From assembly GCA_029204225.1 (NCBI GenBank), contig CM055113.1, positions 2,810,081 to 2,874,080 on the forward strand: a stretch of DNA of 64,000 bases. Direction: 5' to 3'. The notes below the pieces were generated by a model. It was not told the DNA's origin. It saw nothing but the letters and a program-made list of their open reading frames with translations, and did no database searches. The DNA comes from Diphasiastrum complanatum. Lineage: Eukaryota > Streptophyta > Lycopodiopsida > Lycopodiales > Lycopodiaceae. A program made the position numbers and the translations under genes. Within the stretch, counting starts at the first letter, position 1, and each line of letters opens with the position of its first letter. Below are positions 58,009 to 64,000 of this stretch, one piece after another.

Positions 58009-59748
58009 CTAGGGCCTTGCACACGATAGTAAAATTTCCAACATTTCATGCCAATACTGATGAATCGCATTTGTTGATACCTCAGGACATTGGAACTGCA
58101 AGATAAAATATCGAGTGTATGTATGTATTAGCCAATGTTTTAAAAAATATAAATTCACAAAGTTAACAATATATCATCAGGATGCTGGAACATTAAAAAA
58201 AATACCTCACGGATACTAGCATCTGGAGGTTGCACCATATACCAATCCAAGAACGATTTAACATTCCAGATTGAATACCATCCGCAGCTGAAAGCATCGT
58301 CTTGTTGCGAAGACTGAGAAGTTACAGCAAAAAAAAGTTAAATTATAATTCAATATGATTCTAAACTCCATGCCATCATGCAAATAAAATACGTAAAAAG
58401 ATTCTTTTTACCTTTGCATCAACAACCTCGATGTTGGTATTTACAATCAGCCCATCCAGCCTAGGCAATAGCTCCACCATCCTTTTGTACATGGATTTAA
58501 CCATGGAATGGGTGGCATGCAAAGAACTCATTGTCATGCACACAGGTGTGCATCTTCCAGTCGAATCCACTTTCATGGATATGACGTGCACACTCCAATG
58601 TTTGCTGTCGGAAAATGACAAGCAATAAATTACTAGAATCTATAAGAGTTTCCAAAAGACAAATCTTACAGAAAAAAAATATTACAAGAAGAAACTATCT
58701 TACTTTGAACAGTATGGGATGGTGAACATTGATGCCTCCTTGCTAGTGTGCCTGAAGAGCCTTTTGGCTTTCCTCTCTTTATTCAACAGATGCCCAAAAA
58801 ATGGAGATACAACAAAAATTTCCTTCGTGACTGTATATGTATATTTATGTACATAGTATGCACAAGCAGATTCAACTACTGTGTCTGAGATATATGAGGT
58901 CTTCTCTTTTAGCTCCCTACAATGCGGGTCTTTGATATGCATTGCAAAATTAATATCGTCCCAAATATAAAGTCCCCTCCGAGATCATCTATTTTCCTGG
59001 CTATATACAAGTCAAAATCAATGTACCTCTCAGAATCAAAAAATGTGTCTTTAGGTTCATTCGGAAGTCTGATGTGCAACTCTTTATCAGTTGCATCAAC
59101 ATCAGAAACAATCATGTCCACCATTGTATTTAGGTCATCCTCATCTATAGAAGGAGAATCATGCAGTTGAAGATCAGGGGTTATGGGAGGACTCTCAACC
59201 AGTGGAATTGTGGATGTACTAGCCAGATCTTTTCTAATGGGAGGAGGTGAGGGTGAAGAGCTGGGAGACCTGGGCTTGGGTTGCGAACGCTTGGGCTATG
59301 TTTGCTTTCTCTTTTTGCGGGGTGGGACAGAACCCCTTTCAAGAGGAACTTGCCTCTGTGTGAATCCAGAATTAAAAATGTTGTCATAGGTATTTCAAAG
59401 CCTTATGACATGAAGCATGTCCTTGGGCATCAATGTCATCCTCTTGCCATGAATGGAGCACAACATCGAATCCTCAAACAATTTTGTCTGGAAGTCCTCG
59501 TATGCAGTATGGAGGGCCTCCAATGCAGTGATATTCCACCTCACTGCATAGGGTAGATGGGTGGTCATGTCTTGTGTAACCTCTCTCACAACCCGGTAGA
59601 AGGCTGCTTTCGGGATCAGAAGTTTGGTGCTCCTCTGCAAGGCCCTGATGTCCCTCAACCATGGACGGCGAGGTACAGGTTCAGATGTCTGGGGATGGGA
59701 CGGTTGAACGAAACTGGTAAGCCTAGCGGTTTGCTTCGTCCGAGCCAT
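58009..59748 (-). pseudogene. CENH3-like histone H3 domain fused in frame to a Ulp1/C48-like cysteine protease (lesions present)
   Basis: Exons in coding order: 58704-59748, 58412-58604, 58206-58313, 58009-58095, with good GT-AG junctions and consistent phases. The ATG at 59748 opens MARTKQTARLTSFVQPS, then an H3 fold: LREIR-type helix (WLRDIRALQRSTKLLIPKAA), RVVREVTQD, a long loop with the RW typical of plant CENH3, and LFEDSMLCSIHGKRMTLMPK. The frame meets TGA at 59395-59397 and TAG at 59296-59298. It stays the same through a basic linker (PPRKKRKQT, RSPSSSPSPPP) to about 59000. A one-base slip at GGAGGGGAC (about 58982) leads into LYIWDDINFAMHIKD and the protease-like part: KHWSVHVISM (His) and QQDDAFSCGWY (Gln and Cys). 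The place where relatives have Y-D-S-L reads MSSL, so the catalytic Asp may be missing. It could instead be a 117-aa H3 gene next to a separate protease. Confidence 0.7.
59395..59748 (-). CDS. Uninterrupted histone H3 (CENH3-like) ORF, 117 codons
   Basis: This is the intact part of the fusion described above, ATG to the first stop. The first eight residues after Met match canonical H3 (ARTKQTAR), but Lys9 is Leu, and the K14/K18/K23/K27/K36 part of the tail is replaced by a short Pro/Ser segment. Loop 1 is about four residues longer than in H3 and contains Trp, both CENH3 traits. The last helix stops early (MPKDMLHVIRL), just where the reading frame hits TGA. No intron is present, unlike typical plant CENH3 genes, which suggests origin by retroposition or capture. 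Confidence 0.8.
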   Translation of the reverse strand: MARTKQTARLTSFVQPSHPQTSEPVPRRPWLRDIRALQRSTKLLIPKAAFYRVVREVTQDMTTHLPYAVRWNITALEALHTAYEDFQTKLFEDSMLCSIHGKRMTLMPKDMLHVIRL

Positions 59749-59755
59749 TGAGGCC

Positions 59756-60768
59756 GGATATCTATACCACGCGAGGACAAAGACACAACAGAAGAGACAC
59801 TGAGAACTCTAACGATGATATCGCTACGACGCGAGAGAGTGGCAGAGTTAGGCAGGGAGAGGCAAGGCCTCGCGTGATGGAGATACTGGGAAAGTCAGGC
59901 TGATATCGCTACGACGTGAGAGGATGTAAGGAACAGGCATGGGGAGGAGGTTGCTCGCGTGATGGCGATCTCACGAATGCAGGTCGTATGAAAGCAATCA
60001 AACGTGACAGCAAATTATGAGAAAACTTGTACAATCCCTGGGAATGGACTTATATAGGGAAAAAAATTTGGCACGTGTGAATAACAACGACACGTGGCCC
60101 AGTTAGTAGCTGACATGTGGAACCACACGTCTATATACGCACGTGTGAAACTGCACGTCTGGATCAGCACTTGTGGGATCCCACGTGGGGACACGTGGCC
60201 GAATGGATCAACGACATGGGTTCTCGCACGTATAGGCTTGCACATGTGGTCACATGGCCCAATCAGTACTTGACGTGTGGGACCACACTTCTGTATCCGC
60301 ACGTGTGAAACTTGCATGTGTGGCCACGTGGTTGAATGGTTTGGTGACGTGTGTTTTGGCACGTGTTAGCTTGCACGTGCGGGCACGTGGCCGAATGGCA
60401 GATTGACAGATATTGTAGCACGTGTGGTCTTGCACATGTGGATGGTTGTACTACGCGCATAGATCTGATCCGTTGTTGGATCGACGAGTGTACGACTTGG
60501 ATTTTATTGGTTTTAGCTATATAAATGTTGTTTGATCAGTTAAAACATTTCGCTAAGTTTTGAATTGTCACCCTTGTAGCTCTCTGTGTGTGAACACTAC
60601 TATTTCTTTGCAGTATTGCTACCACGCGAGAATCTTTCATAGATTCTAGACAGTCTAAGATCCCTCGTGTCGTTTCGATATCAGGTCATTCACCAATATC
60701 GCCATCACGCGAGGATTTCCTGATTGTCTTCTGACTCCCTGCCACCCCACGTCGTAGCGATACTCGGG
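59756..60768. promoter_or_regulatory. Nine copies of an ATATCGCTACGACGCGAG-type motif in both orientations
   Basis: Copies on the plus strand lie at 59756-59776, 59817-59838, 59900-59923, 60612-60634 and 60692-60717. Inverted copies lie at 59867-59889, 59953-59975, 60662-60684 and 60746-60768. The core is ATATCG(C)(T/C)A(C/T)(G/C)ACGCGAG, with variation mainly in the middle. Five copies sit between the histone start codon and the CACGTG array, and four sit between that array and the ATG at 60790. The arrangement suggests binding sites in a bidirectional promoter or subterminal transposase sites. Confidence 0.8.
60070..60435. repeat. Tandem array of G-box (CACGTG) repeats
   Basis: Imperfect units of about 58-74 bp contain CACGTGGCCGAATGG, a GACGTGTGG-like part, GCACGTGTGAAACTTGC and TTGCAC(A/G)TG(T/C)GG. 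Eleven perfect CACGTG hexamers occur in about 370 bp, with further CACATG/CATGTG variants. In plants CACGTG is the core of bZIP/bHLH sites. The apparent minus-strand ORFs across it are repeat artefacts. Confidence 0.8.
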
Positions 60769-60789
60769 CCTACTGGTCATACTTTCGAG

Positions 60790-62316
60790 ATGGTCGCCTC
60801 ATCCTCTAATACTTTTGATTCTGCGTTGCATGCCTTCCTCGTTGAATCCAGTGTTGGTAACTACATAGGTCACTAAAAGATATATTTCAATATGTCTTTT
60901 GATATTGAGAGGTTTGGATCGGAACATAAATCCTATTTTCCACATTGTATAAAGAGTATTATGATAGTCTGAATCAATCTATGTTGATAATGGATAATCT
61001 ATGATTCATCCATTTCCATGACCTAGTACTTTCCCAACCATCTTCAAATCAAAGCCACAACCGACGATTCACAAAAATCATGAGTGATTTTAAACGTTGG
61101 TCCATTGTGACCAGCACAATCGATCATGTCGTTTTTTGCAGGAAGGCATGGGCTTTGTGTTTTATCTTTCTGTTCTTGTTCCTGAGGAGGCAAGAACTTT
61201 GAAACTTACCATTGAGGGTGCCTCATCATCAGCTGATTTTGTAATATCAGAGTCAGCTATTGTTGATGATGCCTTGGGTGCTGACGAGGAGGCAAGATTG
61301 GCATCAATGTACGACCCAGCCGAGTCTCGTGCATTGTCCATTTCTTCCTTATCTGACGTGAATCCATATGACAAAACCAAGACTCTCCTCGATTTGCCAG
61401 TGTATTACATGAATAGTGTCGTATACCTCTCACTAAATGATGTTGGAGATGTTCTTGATCTGAGGGAGGACGAAATATTATCAATTTTGTCTAGTTTCAT
61501 CAAAGAAGGACTTCATAGATCTCGATGGTGATGATGATCTATGTGTTTCTATTGATTACAAAGATGGAGATGAATGGATGGATGGGACTGAAGCATTGTA
61601 GTCGATCATGTCTGAAAGCAAGGCATACCATGCAAATTTGCCCTGTGAGGAGGAATTTCTGAAAAAATCCGGAGCAGCTATGTGTCACAGTCTTCGGAAA
61701 CTAGTCCATCCAGTGCTTCGATGACCATTGTTGTTGGTCATGATCTACATACTGCTGCACTTATTGAAGCTGATGAGCGTGATCTAGTAGGTAAATCTGG
61801 TTTTATCTTAATGAGATTTTTATTCAAATATAGTTATTTTGTTTTTCAAGACATGTGACCTTTGCTCGTATTTTACAGGCTACTGTGGAGGTGGATGCCT
61901 TTGCAACAAGGCAGGAATATTTGAGGAAAGGCCAGGAATCACGACAAAGGGATTCATCCCTGTCCAATTATTTGAAGTGCTTTGTAAATAAAGAGATTTG
62001 CATTCATCATAGCAAATTTTCTTCAGATGTTGCGACAATAATAATGGCAATTAAAGCATTATCCTATTTCTTGAACGGGCATAAATACCCTCAGAATACA
62101 TATAAAATTATTTTTGCGAAGAGAGACATTGTCATAAAAGTGTTTGGCTATGTAGTTGAGGAACTTCCGAAAAGGTTTTCCTCCTTGGCTGTTTTTTCTA
62201 GATACATTGACTTGAGCAAAAAAAGATTGATTGATTTTCTAGATCCATATGATAGAAAAAAATTTCTTCATGACCACACAGCAAAGCTGATCATCAAAGA
62301 CAAAGAGAAACAATGA
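60790..62316 (+). pseudogene. Unrecognised ORF set divergent from the histone/protease gene, damaged
   Basis: I do not recognise it. An ATG at 60790 opens MVASSSNTFDSALHAFLVES and reaches a donor (G/GTAACT) at 60857. After TTTTTTGCAG, 61142 onward reads GMGFVFYLSVLVPEEARTL and TLLDLPVYYMNSVVYLSLND, then slips one base near 61500 into DFIDLDGDDDLCVSIDYKDG and a stop at about 61602. A further exon after TTTTACAG (61880-62316) reads TRQEYLRKGQESRQRDSSLS, KRDIVIKVFGYVVEELPKRF and SRYIDLSKKRLIDFLDPYDR to TGA. The 60790 exon does not join the second in phase, so an exon may be missing or the first is not part of it. The acidic composition with repeated D/E and the divergent placement suggest it shares control with the histone/protease gene. 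Confidence 0.4.
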
Positions 62317-62782
62317 TTTTGCCTTGCATTGTACTACAAATGATGCGATATAATACATATACTTTTTTTGTTTGATATCATGAAAATTACTATGGGTTGA
62401 GTCTTGCATCAATATTATTTTCGTCTATAAATTTGCACGCCTTTCTGAATTTCTGATAATTTGTTGATCTAGTTCTATATCATATTTGAATACGCCTGTA
62501 GAACCATTGAAACAACTGGATGATATAACTATTTTTTTGAGATGTTCCATCGTGTTATGTATTTTGATGAAATGCTGCTCTAGCTTGCCAATGCGATTTC
62601 TCCATTCCTTGTGATGACCAAATACTTAGATTGTCGCAAGCTTTTGCAAAAAATGATGCATGATGTCGTAAAATGTGCTGCAATATCAGAGATACAAATA
62701 TTGTCATATTAATCATTTTAATTTAGCATATGTGCAATGAGATTATAAATCGAAGAGTTAGTTACATTGAAAAGAGATTTAC

Positions 62783-63955
62783 CATATAATGCGTAATATG
62801 ATCTTCACCCCAGGCGTCTTTAACTGCATCCACAAACTCAATTGTTGATTTCTCAATTAGTAGGACATTAGTATCAAACAGTTTATCTTTTTTGAGCAAT
62901 TTGACCATGTTGTCAAGCTTTGTCCAGACTTCAACTTTTTTAATCCTCGTTGTTCCTTTTTCTTCAAAATCCCCAGTACACCTATCCAAATTGAGTACTG
63001 TGTTGGTTTTCTGGAATGATTTGATAAGAAATGACGAGCTTTGGATCCTCCTATACTTGGTTTGCATGGGATGTTTTCCGTTTTCCCTGAAAGCTTCTCG
63101 TCCTTTTGTATTTTACCACGTCCTTTATGAAGTTCCGCTTGTGATAAAACTTCTTCCAATCGAGCTATTGCCTTTTTGGCTAATGACTCTGGCTTAGTAT
63201 TCCAAGCAAACCAAATATGAAGGTATATCAATTTTTCGATAATTCTAACCTCTCCATGTAGTGTACAAATGTGAATATTTTTAAGCGGAATCGGTAATAC
63301 TGGTTTCCAAGTCGGATCTTCTATATCCCTTGAAACTCTCGTGCGCTTCGACATGTCATGTGTAGTTTTCATGCAATAGACGCATGGATAGTTTGAATTT
63401 GCTCCATGTGAGACGTTGAACATGCACTTCAACAACTTCAGGTCTCCAGCCAAATGCCATTCCAACCTAAAATCACCTATTCTAGGAACATTGAGTGGTG
63501 TGTCGCTCATATGATTCTTAATTATCTCTAGTCTGTTTTACTAAAAATCCAAAATAGAATGTCATGATCTTCTTTTAAAAGCTGTTTGAACTCAGACCTA
63601 TAATAACAAAACATTATTAGCTTAAAACACAAAACCATTAATTCTCGAGATGATTTAGTTGCTAGTACTCAATAGAATAGATTTAAACCTGGAAAGCTGC
63701 CAACCACCAAATATTATTTTCGGACTGCACACTAAAATCAAGACTCTCCGAGTTTATCGTATTGCTTAATGTTCCATTCATAAGTGTAACACTAACCCTT
63801 TCCAGCTTTTGTCCCTTTATTACTTCTGATTCATCTAACTTGAGAACTAATATCAATTTTTCAGCACTTTCATTTGTGATTCCATAAAACTTTACAATAA
63901 ATCTCAGTAAATGATTCAGATCTACAAACATATTGTTGGTAGAATCATATGACAA
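62783..63955 (-). pseudogene. TE-like ORF of uncharacterised family with YPCVYC motif, frameshifted, 5' end outside the window
   Basis: Minus-strand order: 63955-63689 (MFVDLNHLLRFIVKFYGITN, ending at a donor CAG/GTTTAA); then from about 63596 EFKQLLKEDHDILFWIFSK with a slip in an A-rich spot near 63533; then DFRLEWHLAGDLKLLKCMF, SHGANSNYPCVYCMKTTHD, PVLPIPLKNIHICTLHGEV, AIARLEEVLSQAELHKGRG and KPSIGGSKARHFLSN. A second slip near 63000 is needed to reach WTKLDNMVKLLKKDKLFD and FVDAVKDAWGEDHITHYM before a donor at 62783. The G-D-K/L-LL...SNYPC-C pattern followed by IHICTLH recurs, as I remember it, in uncharacterised repeat-associated proteins of many eukaryotes. I cannot name the family. 62317-62782 has no gene. 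Confidence 0.5.
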
Positions 63956-64000
63956 AGTGCCATGTTTTGAGTTATAAATTTCATTTATATGGTAAGGATT

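Noticed and set aside
60015-60460. Minus-strand Thr/His/Cys-rich ORFs
   Set aside because: Products of the tandem CACGTG repeat; no start context or splice signals.

Overview
This is nuclear DNA from a land plant. It has two spliced protein genes with long, retrotransposon-filled introns, many LTR elements, and no bacterial-style operons. One gene is a kinesin-9 of the ciliary KIF6/KIF9 type. Among land plants this family is kept by lineages with swimming sperm, so a fern, lycophyte, bryophyte, cycad or Ginkgo is more likely than a flowering plant. The huge TE-laden introns fit a fern or a sperm-swimming gymnosperm best. That taxonomic call is inference.

Layout. (1) 50-1669: a broken, probably TE-related ORF with an AT-hook tail. 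(2) 2600-41798, minus strand: a kinesin-9 gene. Eleven exons assemble in frame from an ATG at 41798 to 2600, where the gene runs on towards the left edge. Introns 1 and 3 are 17.6 kb and 14.8 kb. They hold a foldback element, LINE scraps, a chromovirus-type Gypsy element with a Copia element nested in it, further Copia pieces, and a second nest of Gypsy LTR elements. (3) 44685-50684, plus strand: a complete seven-exon TM9SF/nonaspanin gene, head to head with the kinesin across about 2.9 kb. (4) 52-55 kb: mostly unassigned DNA. (5) 55.2-64 kb: a very different block. It holds several spliced but damaged genes on alternating strands that do not look like ordinary plant genes.

The most unusual object is in block 5. 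A minus-strand gene (59748 to 58009) starts with a centromere-type (CENH3-like) histone H3 domain. It continues in the same frame through a basic, proline-rich linker into a Ulp1/C48 SUMO-protease-like domain. The frame is broken by two stop codons and one frameshift. Its upstream region carries nine copies of an approximately 20-bp motif (consensus near ATATCGCTACGACGCGAG) in both orientations. These flank a tandem array with eleven CACGTG boxes. A divergent plus-strand ORF set and a minus-strand ORF with a zinc-ribbon-like 'YPCVYC' motif follow. I read this block as the remains of a large, multi-gene mobile element or a selfish gene cassette. That reading is inference.
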